64,000 bases of DNA from NCBI RefSeq assembly GCF_003003215.1, contig NZ_PVUF01000018.1, forward strand, positions 1-64,000. Direction: 5' to 3'. The notes beneath the pieces were generated by a model. The model made no database searches, was not told where the DNA came from, and saw only the letters and a list, made by a program, of their open reading frames with translations. Position numbers and translations under genes: made by a program. The stretch comes from Tritonibacter scottomollicae (lineage in GTDB: Bacteria > Pseudomonadota > Alphaproteobacteria > Rhodobacterales > Rhodobacteraceae). Each line of letters starts with the position of its first letter. The stretch's first letter is position 1. Shown in pieces: positions 1-7,866 of this stretch.

Positions 1-143
1 GGCCGTCTCCGCTTGCCGGACTTCTCCGCGTGCCAAACCATATCGGGGTCGAACCAAACCGAAAGGGAGCCACGTTGCCTGAGCGACGCGTTGTAAGTTG
101 ACCAGTTCGTCGTGCGGTAGCGGGTGGGTGTGGGCTTCGGCAT
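1..143 (-). CDS. IS5-family transposase, N-terminal part
   Basis: Reading minus from an ATG at 143 gives 47 residues beginning MPKPTPTRYRTTNW and containing GSLSVWFDPDMVWHAEKSGK. This matches the conserved N-terminus of IS5-group DDE transposases (RYR.TNW..YN..L..RGSL..WFDP). The catalytic DDE residues lie beyond the window, so activity cannot be judged. The family assignment rests on recognition of this N-terminal block. Confidence 0.75.
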   Translation of the reverse strand, partial: MPKPTPTRYRTTNWSTYNASLRQRGSLSVWFDPDMVWHAEKSGKRRR

Positions 144-181
144 GCGCCCGAAACAACCGTCAGGATTCGCTAAGTGAATCC
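1..181 (-). mobile_element. IS5-family insertion sequence, 5' end, cut by window edge
   Basis: The transposase reading frame leaves the window at its left edge, so only the upstream end of the element is present. About 20 bases before the transposase ATG lies a short dyad (GGATTC at 163-168 and GAATCC at 176-181) that may mark the terminal inverted repeat. The exact element end cannot be set without the opposite terminus. Its position in the decayed left flank fits an insertion into a degrading island. Confidence 0.6.
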
Positions 182-255
182 TTCCCTTTGATTTGCGCAA
201 CAACGCCGTGAGCAACCCCAAATTTTGAGCAGGGGGTCGTCTTCAGATGATAAGA

Positions 256-798
256 TCATTTGGGAGCCGTTCGAAAGCGCCAGTAGACCAGCGCGCTCAG
301 CGCACCCCAGACAAAAAACATCGTAAACCACACGCGGCGCGGATCTTTTAGAAGCGACTCCGTGCAACTGCGGCGCGCCATTTGAGCTCGATCGGGTAAC
401 GCGCCGACCCAAGCCAGCGGACCCAAATTGTGAGATACCGTGATCTCGCTTTGAGACGCTTCGATGCGGATCGGCAGAGCGCGGGCCAGCTCGGACAAGG
501 TCGCGCGCAAGTCAGGGCCGTCGTTGCGGGCCTCCATGAGCTTGCGCGGAAGTTCACAGGCGTTCTCTCCTGCCGCAAAAGTGGCCTCTATCAAGGCACG
601 TGTGTCTTGTGGTGGCAGGTCGGTGCAGGTGCCACTGCAATTCGCCACGGTGTAGGGCAGCACGTCTACCCCACGTCCTTCGTCCGATAGGCGCAGAATG
701 TGTACGGCTTCCCCGATCAAAATCCAACCCAGCGCAAAAATGAGGCCTAAACGATTGGCCCAGCTAGTCAACAACGGAGTAATCATCAAATTCGTCAT
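256..798 (-). CDS. Membrane-anchored protein with cysteine-containing extracytoplasmic domain, unknown function
   Basis: The product has 180 residues, with a hydrophobic segment near the N-terminus (about residues 16-34) and another near the C-terminus (about 158-175). Between them is a probably periplasmic domain with four cysteines (NCSGTC, ENAC, RRSC). I do not recognise the family. Its start overlaps the end of the truncated upstream gene by 35 bases, suggesting one operon. A two-TM protein directly after a gene truncated at its 5' end resembles an effector/immunity layout, but nothing in the sequence proves this. A second ATG lies four codons in, at 786. Confidence 0.6.
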   Translation of the reverse strand: MTNLMITPLLTSWANRLGLIFALGWILIGEAVHILRLSDEGRGVDVLPYTVANCSGTCTDLPPQDTRALIEATFAAGENACELPRKLMEARNDGPDLRATLSELARALPIRIEASQSEITVSHNLGPLAWVGALPDRAQMARRSCTESLLKDPRRVWFTMFFVWGALSALVYWRFRTAPK

Positions 799-1006
799 TT
801 ATCGGATCCTCAAACGCTTCCCATTCCTGAGCAGTAATTTCCCCTCTATGAATCCGATTGCCCTCCACTTCGAATTCAATGCGCGACATATATCCGGCAT
901 AGAGCCTGTTCGCGGCCACTGTTGCGGCCACCGACGCGCCATAAACGGCCCAGCCTACAGGACCTGCCGCACGACTGACGACCGCCGCAGCGCGTGCAAC
1001 GTTCAT
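764..1006 (-). pseudogene. Truncated gene, C-terminal 80 residues left, unknown function
   Basis: The reading frame has an Ala-rich hydrophobic stretch (residues 3-35) and then an acidic tail ending DEFDDYSVVD. The only ATG sits at the junction with an IS3-family transposase remnant and has no convincing ribosome-binding site. The remaining piece is therefore best read as the 3' end of a larger gene whose front was removed by the IS insertion or a later deletion. It overlaps the following membrane-protein gene by 35 bases. Confidence 0.5.
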
Positions 1007-1196
1007 CGCCGGCGAGATCTTCTACAGCCTGCGCGAAGCCCAAATACTGATCGAAAAATGGAGGAAACACTACAACACGAAACGACCACACAGCGCCTTG
1101 GGCTACCGCCCACCGGCCCCCGAAACCATCGTCCAGATGGACCAAAGGCCGATCATGCACTAACAATCAATTGGACCACTCAGGTGGGGCTGATCA
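1007..1196 (+). mobile_element. IS3-family remnant: transposase C-terminus and right end
   Basis: From about 1011 the plus strand encodes GEIFYSLREAQILIEKW, then HYNTKRPHSALGYRPPAPE, and stops at 1161-1163. This is the hallmark C-terminus of IS3-group transposases (OrfB). The right inverted-repeat-like end follows at about 1171-1196 (TTGGACCACTCAGGTGGGGC, then TGATCA). Everything upstream, including the DDE residues, is absent. The left junction lies inside the neighbouring minus-strand gene. Confidence 0.85.
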
Positions 1197-1257
1197 GGCC
1201 TATCTGGCCACCGGTTTCATGTGCATTCACCTTTTACAATGGTCAACCAGAAGAGAT

Positions 1258-2307
1258 TCATCCAAAATCCTGCACAAAACAAGGGGCCAACGGTTGGTCG
1301 CCTATCTGACAGAACCAGTAATTGAACCGGCCCGCAGGGGTACCTTCGCTTGTTTCATATCCCAAAGGAGCAGACATAAACTGCACGAGGCGACCATCAG
1401 GAGAAAACTCGATCTGGGCCGTGGTTGCTGCAATAGCGGGCATCATCGGTAAGAGCTGTCGATTGACATCTCCAGCCAGCGGTTGACGATCATCAATAAT
1501 TTGCGCCATCTCGGACGCTGACTCGTAACCGAGAACTAAGGCGTTATGAGCCAAAAGTGGTTCTGCTGACAGTGCAAAATTGGCCGGGTTTCCAGATGCC
1601 AGTGCTTGATGAACCTGTGTGTAGGCCCGCCATAAGTCTTCACGCAGAGTCGGTGTATCAGATAGTACCCTTGCATTGGTCCAAGGTGGAGTTGACATCT
1701 CAATATCAAAGATATCAAACGCCAAGGTGAGTCGCATAGCTTTTCCGCGTGACTGGGCATCTAAATAGGTGATCGTGACTGGCTCGAGTTCGAAGCCTCT
1801 ACCTGATCGAAGCCCTCCGTCCTCTTGTATTATTGGGCCTTCGCCAAAAACGCTTTCTTCGGTCTGCACAAGTGTCGCTGTTTCCGGATCGTATCGGCCA
1901 GAGAACAAAGTAATTTCCTCTTTAATGCGCGTGGATGCCAGAAAATTGCTCGACCGCGACAGTACCACTTGTAGGCGAACGTTTCCATGCGGCGTAAAGC
2001 TTTGCTTATTCATGTCGAAGGGTTCGTAGTCGATCTGGATGAGGTTGCGGCCTGGCTGAAGTTCGCGCGTGATATCGGTGGTCAACGTCAGCGGCCTGAA
2101 CCGACCATGTGTCAATAACGGAGCGCCATTCACGCGCGGGATGGCAAACATGTTTTCGGCATTAATGGATATTGAATAGAAAAGTTGAGGACGGACGTCA
2201 TCCTGCATGGCAGCGTCCTGCGCCTGGCCAGTCGAGGCCTGAGTAAATATTAAAGCTAGAACCGCTGTAAACGATTTAAGCCAGAATCTAGGCTTCTTGC
2301 CAATCAT
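1258..2307 (-). CDS. Secreted protein of unknown function, 349 aa
   Basis: The start is the ATG at 2307, set by a strong AGGAGG eight bases upstream. A much longer open frame continues 5' of it but belongs to other genes. Residues 1-30 form a signal peptide with a basic N-region, a hydrophobic core (AVLALIF) and a QAQDA cleavage region. The mature part looks beta-rich and has two cysteines near the C-terminus (NYWFCQIG, APCFVQDFG). I do not recognise the family. The start overlaps the preceding minus-strand gene by 20 bases, so the two were probably co-transcribed. Base composition is less GC-rich than the core genes, in keeping with acquired DNA. Confidence 0.65.
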   Translation of the reverse strand: MIGKKPRFWLKSFTAVLALIFTQASTGQAQDAAMQDDVRPQLFYSISINAENMFAIPRVNGAPLLTHGRFRPLTLTTDITRELQPGRNLIQIDYEPFDMNKQSFTPHGNVRLQVVLSRSSNFLASTRIKEEITLFSGRYDPETATLVQTEESVFGEGPIIQEDGGLRSGRGFELEPVTITYLDAQSRGKAMRLTLAFDIFDIEMSTPPWTNARVLSDTPTLREDLWRAYTQVHQALASGNPANFALSAEPLLAHNALVLGYESASEMAQIIDDRQPLAGDVNRQLLPMMPAIAATTAQIEFSPDGRLVQFMSAPLGYETSEGTPAGRFNYWFCQIGDQPLAPCFVQDFG

Positions 2308-2764
2308 TTGGTCCTCCTTCTGCAACAAAGAATGATTCATCAAACCTACCCGACAATAGAACCGTTCGATTATCGACGGCTGCAGTTGTGATAGTCTGAG
2401 CAACAGATGTTGCCGACCCGGTTTCAAAAGAATCTGTGCCGCGATCGGTTTCAACGGCACCAGCCCTAACTGCATAATTGCCCTGCACGCGCAATCCCTC
2501 GAACCAGTAAAGCGTCTCGGTGTTTTGGCTGCCCACGTTTTCGGTGATCCGTCCACCGAAGTGCCACCCTGTACCGATGCTACCACTGGCCTCAACCGAG
2601 CCGTCGAATAACCACGTGTCGACCCCGACTTTTGCTTCGATCCGGAGACGGCCTGTGATTTTGGCATAGGCCTGAAAGACGGTCGACAAGCGATCAAAAG
2701 CTTTCTCCCAGTCTGCACCGCTACCAATTGCAATCGTAGCGGCGTTTTCGACACCAAATTGCAC
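2288..2764 (-). CDS. C-terminal part of an unknown protein, 5'-truncated
   Basis: The annotated start is a GTG without a good ribosome-binding site. The same frame stays open upstream (RQWRYAGEGG before VQFGVENAAT) until it meets an unrelated plus-strand pseudogene near 2790. This is probably the 3' portion of a larger gene cut by recombination. The visible 158 residues look rich in beta-strands (IEAKVGVDTWLFDGSVEASG, GWHFGGRI, YWFEGLRV). No signal peptide or membrane segment is visible in what remains. Family unknown; co-directional and overlapping with the secreted protein that follows. Confidence 0.5.
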   Translation of the reverse strand: MQFGVENAATIAIGSGADWEKAFDRLSTVFQAYAKITGRLRIEAKVGVDTWLFDGSVEASGSIGTGWHFGGRITENVGSQNTETLYWFEGLRVQGNYAVRAGAVETDRGTDSFETGSATSVAQTITTAAVDNRTVLLSGRFDESFFVAEGGPNDWQEA

Positions 2765-2790
2765 CCCACCTTCACCCGCATATCTCCATT

Positions 2791-3708
2791 GGCGCGTCCC
2801 GGAATAAGCTCTACCTGCCGCGCGGCTCCCGGAAGCTCTCTGCGGAAGGCTGGTCCCTCACCTATGCCGGACCGATCAAAACGGAGTGGGATGCAATCGC
2901 CCGGTCCAAGGGCTTCGACCTGCTCCAGCGGATCCGGGATAAGTTTCACATTGTCTTGCGATGCCACACCTGCGGCGCGTTGACTGCGCAGAAGCTCTTT
3001 ACCCTGCGCACCGCCCAAACTGCTTGCGCGGGGTGCAGGCATCACATCATTCTGGCAATGGCGCATAGGGCAGGCTTGGAATTTCAGGGCTACGACCCAG
3101 AATACCACAAGCTTGGCATCTATCTCGCGCCATGTAGTCACACCGTGCGCCGACAGTTCGGACAGATCGAACGGATCGCAGCCGGTCACTGCAAGTTGCG
3201 CTGCGAGACCTGTCATTCCGGATAGGAAGCCGAGGAAGCAGCGGATCGGGGATGTCAACTGCTGGGAATCGATCCGAAAGGCAACCCGAAATACCGGATC
3301 TATCGGCACGGCTTTGGTCACACGCAGAGGGTCGCCCGCGCGAACATGCAGAGCGGCCGCTTTCAATGCACGGCATGCGGGGAAGGATGGGCCACCGCGC
3401 CCAGCCACCTCTATGCCATTCGTCTGGAGCTTCCGAACGGGCTGAAGGTCGTGAAGCTCGGCTTCTCGCGCGACCCGCAGTCGCGACTGCATCACCAGCC
3501 CCTGCTTCGACCCGGAATCCAGGCAGAGCTTCTGCGGACCATTCCGCAGCCGAACGGCGACGCCGCGCTGTGTCAGGAGAAGGCCCTCCATCGTGCGCTC
3601 AAGAAGTCTCATCCGGACGCGATCATTCCACATGAGCACTTTGAGGACTGGCGCAGTGGTTTGGCGGCACTCCGGCCGAGATCGTGCTTCCTAGGCAGGT
3701 GGACATGA
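2791..3708 (+). pseudogene. GIY-YIG/T5orf172-type nuclease with zinc-ribbon-like motifs, amber-interrupted
   Basis: A single plus-strand frame runs from about 2791 to a TGA at 3706-3708 and is broken only by TAG at 3223-3225. Upstream of the stop are cysteine pairs (RCHTCG, CAGC, RCETCH); downstream is another (FQCTACGEGW). Last comes a domain reading HLYAIRLELPNGLKVVKLGF, then SRDPQSRL, and a late conserved HxxL and E. That pattern (LY..., K.G.S.DP..RL) is typical of T5orf172/MUG113-like members of the GIY-YIG superfamily. No start codon with a ribosome-binding site is visible, so the 5' end is also lost. The sense is identical on both sides of the stop, which argues for a recent nonsense mutation. 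Confidence 0.65.
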
Positions 3709-4000
3709 CAGGGGCTGCTGGGGAGGCCCTGGGTGCTCGTAGACCTCCGGCGCAGCGAGGATCCGTGTAACTATGTAAAATTCTCTTTTAGAAAATCTTT
3801 GCCAAACTTGAGCGCCTGAAGGCAGCGGGGGCAAAATCGTCATCTCGCCCCCGTGGAGAAGGAATTCTCCATAATTTCAACGCGTAATCCACATACTTCC
3901 AAGCAGTTTCCAGACATGAACTGTCCCGTCAGGCACTAACCCTCAACTATACTTGAAAGACGCCATCACGCAGGACAACCGCCGGAAAGGGAGCGAACAC
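3709..4000. other. Gene-free stretch between pseudogene and excisionase-like gene
   Basis: I see no convincing coding sequence or RNA. The central part (about 3765-3800) is AT-rich and could carry the promoter of the excisionase-integrase pair. Confidence 0.4.
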
Positions 4001-4207
4001 ATGTCCAGACGCACGCCCCTCCTGGCTGTCAAGGAAGCAACCGCGGCGCGGATGCTGGATATGCACACGAACGAGTTCAGGAACCTCGTCCAGATCGGCG
4101 CGCTGCCGCAGCCAATCGACCTCGCCGGGCAGGTCATGCGGTTGCGGGTGTCTGACTTGGAAGCCATCCTGAGCGGCGCCGTTCCCGACGAAGGTTTCGA
4201 GATATGA
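4001..4207 (+). CDS. Excisionase-like / AlpA-type DNA-binding protein
   Basis: This 68-residue protein has the layout of small winged-helix excisionases and AlpA-like regulators: TPLLAVKEATAARMLDMHTN, then EFRNLVQIGALPQPI, then a segment like those that read the minor groove (MRLRVSDLEAIL). I start it at the ATG at 4001, after AAGGGAG, rather than at an upstream in-frame codon. Its stop overlaps the integrase ATG (ATGA), a common xis-int arrangement. Function in excision is inferred from the family and context; its integrase partner is now broken. Confidence 0.65.
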   Translation: MSRRTPLLAVKEATAARMLDMHTNEFRNLVQIGALPQPIDLAGQVMRLRVSDLEAILSGAVPDEGFEI

Positions 4208-5229
4208 AGAAGCTAGAGCTTCCCTATCTGGACACCATCTCCGTGAAGGGGCGCACCTACCACTACTTTCGGAAAGGCAAGACAAGGGTCCGGCTCAAGG
4301 CGCCGCCCGGCAGCGAAGCCTTCCTTCGGGAGTACTGGCATCTCCGTCGCGGGCAACCTTCTGCCGGCTCCCGGACAACTTGGGACCAGCTGATCGCAAG
4401 CTACTATCAAAGCTCAAAGTACAAGCGCCTTAGCAAAGGAACCGCAGCCAACTACAGACGGCACTGCGAAGCGATCCGTGAGAAGAACGGTGCGAGAGAC
4501 GTCCGCTCTTTCCGTCGCAAGCATGCCATCAAAGCGCGCGATGCACTGCAGGATACCTGGTCAAAGGCCAACGAACGCGTGGCGGTCCTCTCGATCCTCA
4601 TGCGTCACGCCGTTGACCTCGAGTGGATCGACCGCAACCCGGTCGTGAACGTCGAGAAACTGACGGGCGGCGAATATGAGCCATGGCCCGAGGACAAGCT
4701 GAAAGCGTTTGAGGCAGCGTGCGCGGCCTCCAGCGTGGAGCGCATTGTATATGAGCTGGCCATCGGCACGGGCCAGCGGCTTGGAGACTGCATCTCGATG
4801 AAATGGGACGACTTTGATGGCAAGTATATGAAAGTCGTTCAGGAGAAGACCTAAGCCAAGATTCAGGTGTACTGCCCCACTCGCCTGCAGCGCTTCTTGG
4901 AAACTGTTCCCCGGAGCGGAGCCTATATTCTTGCGAAGAACCGCACGCAGCATATGGGAAAACGTCAGGCGCAGAAGAAGGTTGAGGCCATCCGCGACGC
5001 CATCGGCGTCCTGTCCGAGACAAACCGTCTCGTGCCGCATGGGTGGCGGTACACCGCCGCGACACAGATGGCCGAAGCGGGCGTCGATATGCGCGACATC
5101 CAGGCCGTGACCGGCCCCAAGACGCTCTCGATTGTTCAGAAAAACACCGCCCAGGCGAACCAGAAAACAGCATCTAGACGAGCGCAAACCGCACGGGAAC
5201 AGAGCGAAAACGAAACAGGAAAGTGCTAA
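4204..5229 (+). pseudogene. Tyrosine recombinase (phage-type integrase), inactivated
   Basis: The frame encodes a full-length integrase of about 340 residues apart from a TAA at 4852-4854. The core-binding domain comes first, then the catalytic domain. Arg I is present (GTGQRLGD, codon 4777-4779) and so is the HxxR box (VPHGWRYTA, codons 5038-5049). The last motif, normally GHKT...QKYT, reads GPKT...QKNT. The conserved His is Pro (5116-5118) and the nucleophilic Tyr is Asn (5143-5145). The stop and both substitutions would each be expected to impair recombination. The gene ends 74 bases from the 3' end of tRNA-Leu, as expected for an integrase that used this tRNA as attachment site. Confidence 0.85.
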
Positions 5230-5302
5230 CAAAGTGCCAAACCTGACCGCTCGACCAGGGCCCAGCATCTCCAGTTCGGAAAATCTTCTTTCAAAATCAA
5301 AA

Positions 5303-5386
5303 TGGTGCGGGTGAAGGGACTCGAACCCCCACGCCATAGGCGCCAGAACCTAAATCTGGTGCGTCTACCAATTCCGCCACACCCGC
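5303..5386 (-). tRNA. tRNA-Leu (anticodon UAG)
   Basis: The minus strand folds as a class II tRNA. The acceptor stem GCGGGTG pairs with CACCCGC, and discriminator A is followed by an encoded CCA. The anticodon stem is CCAGA/TCTGG around a TTTAGGT loop with anticodon TAG. A long variable arm follows, then a GTTCGAGTC T-loop. The decayed integrase lies directly beyond its 3' end, so the tRNA 3' half was probably the integration target. Confidence 0.93.
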
Positions 5387-5676
5387 ACTGCAGCAAGACC
5401 AGCCTGCCGCGAGGTCGTTCGATATCAGAGCTTTTTCGGGGATGCGAGAGAAATTCGCCTCGCGACCATCAAAAATCATCCCGGCGTCGAGTGAAAGGCG
5501 AGTGCGCACAAAGGCATGACACGGTTGGGCGCAATTCCCATCGCAAAGCATGAGGTTCTCTTGATCGAACCCGGAACCTCGAAACATGACCGTTGCAGGC
5601 ATTCTGCCATCCCCTGCCCCGACAAGCTGCCAGTGCTCTCGGCCCATCGGTTCAATGAGGAACTGTAGCCACGGCT
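5387..5676. other. Stretch between tRNA-Leu and nnr without a confident gene
   Basis: A minus-strand frame from an ATG at 5647 stays open to 5297, but it would read through the whole tRNA-Leu gene and has no recognisable family features. I treat it as non-coding or as a decayed gene. No clear terminator for nnr is seen. Confidence 0.35.
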
Positions 5677-7290
5677 CTAACTACTGCGACGCGCCAGGAC
5701 CTTGGGCAGCTCCTCTGGCAGATCCTCCGCAATGAGACCTGCACCAAATGCCAGCGCGCATTCCACATGCAACCAGGCAGCTGTAGCGGCTGCGTCATGA
5801 GGACCCAATCCGCGGGCCAGCAACCCGGTGATGAAACCTGCCAGCACATCGCCGGATCCGGCGGTTGCGAGCCACGGCGCCGATCGCGCATAGGCGGCAG
5901 CATGAACCGAGCACAGGCCTGTCGGATCAGCGATCACCGTGTCTGCTCCCTTGAACAACACGCTACATCCCGCACGTCTGGCCGCCTCGCGCGTGGCATC
6001 AACCTTTGAGAAAGCGGGGCCCTGTGATGCCGGGGCCGCCAAGCGATCCGCAATGTCGGGGAACAACCGGGTAAACTCTCCAGCGTGAGGTGTCAGCACG
6101 CATTGCGTGTGCAGCAGGTCGAACAACTGCTGCGGATCATCGGCAAATGCCGAGAGCGCATCGGCATCCAGAATCGTGGCACGCTTCGCCGCCAAGGCAA
6201 CAGGAACCAGGTCCCGTGCCCGCTGCTGCCCCAATCCGGGGCCAAGGCACAGCGTATTGATCCGCTCATCCTGAAGGATTTCGGCGAGCACATCCGCTCC
6301 CGCGACCCGTTGCAGCATGACAGCCGTGATCTGGCAGGCGACCTCCATCTGCGCCGCAGGTGGCACCCCAAGCGTGACCAGCCCCGCCCCGACACGCAGC
6401 GCGCCACGCGCTGCCAGCCGTGCTGCCCCAGTGCGCCCTGCGCCACCAGATAAGACCAGTGCATGACCGTAAGTGAATTTATGTGCCCCCTGCCCCTTCG
6501 CCAACGAGGCCACCTCGGGGGCCGCCATCAACACCGGAGGCGACATCGACCCAAGATCATCGTGCGAATCCAAACCAATAGACTTGACCGACAGCCTGCC
6601 GCATCGCGCAGGCCCGTCCGCCAGAGCATGGCCACGCTTTGGCGCGTGGAATGTCACCGTAAGATCCGCCCAGATCCCCCGACCTTCCTCGCCAAGCCCC
6701 TTTCCGCTGTCGCTGCACACCCCCGAAGGCAGATCAATCGCTACCGTCTTATGGGTCTCCCCAAGCGCTGGATCCGCTGTCAGTGCAACCAGCGGCAACT
6801 CCACCGGCCGGGTCAGCCCAATGCCGAACAGGGCATCTATCAACAGATCCGCCCGCTGCGAGACCCGCTTCTCTTCAATCGTTGAGGACGCCAAAGGAGA
6901 AACAGCCCCCATCGCACTCCAGCGCAAGTAGTTGGTGTGCGCATCTGTCGGCAATTTCGCAGCATCCCCATAAAGGAACACTTCCACCGCCCAGCCGCGC
7001 TCTTTTAGCAATCGCGCCACAACAAAACCATCGCCACCATTGTTGCCCGGACCACAAAGAACCACTGCCCGCTTCATCTTTTCAGAAATACCTCGGGGGG
7101 CGGCCGCAGGCCGGGGGGCAGAGCCCCCATCTGGCAGCATCCCAGCGCCCAGCTGGGGCCATTCCTCAAAGATCGCCTCGACCACGGCTGCGCCTGCGCG
7201 CTCCATCAACTCCAGACCAGTGACCTCGCCGCCGTCGATGGCTGCTTTTTCGATCGCTCGCATCTGTGTCGCCGTCAGTAATTCAGTCAT
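5677..7290 (-). CDS. nnr: Bifunctional NAD(P)H-hydrate epimerase / ADP-dependent dehydratase
   Basis: Repairs hydrated NADH and NADPH: the N-terminal YjeF epimerase domain (about residues 1-220) interconverts R and S forms, and the C-terminal ribokinase-like domain (about 230-537) dehydrates the S form. Visible markers are the epimerase nucleotide loop CGPGNNGGDGFV, and in the dehydratase KFTYGHALVLSGG, LGPGLGQ, LTPHAGEF and the GSGDVLAGFITGLLARG motif. The ATG at 7290 is preferred to the GTG one codon earlier. Residues 55-73, just before the first nucleotide loop, are encoded by a copy of a dispersed palindromic repeat. Convergent with the tRNA, divergent from glnB. Confidence 0.95.
   Translation of the reverse strand: MTELLTATQMRAIEKAAIDGGEVTGLELMERAGAAVVEAIFEEWPQLGAGMLPDGGSAPRPAAAPRGISEKMKRAVVLCGPGNNGGDGFVVARLLKERGWAVEVFLYGDAAKLPTDAHTNYLRWSAMGAVSPLASSTIEEKRVSQRADLLIDALFGIGLTRPVELPLVALTADPALGETHKTVAIDLPSGVCSDSGKGLGEEGRGIWADLTVTFHAPKRGHALADGPARCGRLSVKSIGLDSHDDLGSMSPPVLMAAPEVASLAKGQGAHKFTYGHALVLSGGAGRTGAARLAARGALRVGAGLVTLGVPPAAQMEVACQITAVMLQRVAGADVLAEILQDERINTLCLGPGLGQQRARDLVPVALAAKRATILDADALSAFADDPQQLFDLLHTQCVLTPHAGEFTRLFPDIADRLAAPASQGPAFSKVDATREAARRAGCSVLFKGADTVIADPTGLCSVHAAAYARSAPWLATAGSGDVLAGFITGLLARGLGPHDAAATAAWLHVECALAFGAGLIAEDLPEELPKVLARRSS
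7072..7128 (-). repeat. Dispersed palindromic repeat, copy 1, inside nnr
   Basis: Read on the minus strand, this 57-bp block starts GGGGGCTCTGCCCCCC, has a GC-rich centre and ends GAGGTATTTCTGAAAAGATGAAG. The same tail occurs at 32375-32419 and 61060-61098. It is exactly 19 codons long and adds GGSAPRPAAAPRGISEKMK to Nnr without breaking the frame. Confidence 0.75.
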
Positions 7291-7322
7291 CACAAGCCCT
7301 CAGGTTTCACAACTGCACATTT

Positions 7323-7341
7323 TTTAATCTCTAAGATTAAA
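7323..7341. promoter_or_regulatory. AT-rich dyad in the nnr-glnB divergent gap
   Basis: A perfect inverted repeat, TTTAATCT-cta-AGATTAAA, lies 119 bases before the glnB start. Two copies of CTGCACATT flank it (about 7313 and 7366). It could be an operator or the AT-rich core of a promoter. No protein can be assigned from sequence. Confidence 0.3.
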
Positions 7342-7360
7342 TTTTCATCGCAACGTCTGA

Positions 7361-7798
<438 letters not shown>

Positions 7799-7866
7799 CG
7801 GCACGCGACGCCGACACTACTGAACACCCGAAATACATAAGTTTTCTGACGGAGGAAGTACTTCAA

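Noticed and set aside
1258-3639. A 793-codon minus-strand open frame
   Set aside because: It joins a real 349-aa secreted protein to the antisense of other genes; the strong AGGAGG and signal peptide at 2307 set the true start, and the upstream part lies opposite a plus-strand pseudogene.
1-5303. Second attachment-site copy of the tRNA-Leu 3' end
   Set aside because: Looked for within the left flank; no convincing repeat is visible, so the far junction must lie outside the window.
5297-5647. Possible minus-strand 116-aa gene next to tRNA-Leu
   Set aside because: The frame reads through the whole tRNA gene and shows no known motifs; left as a note in the gap entry.
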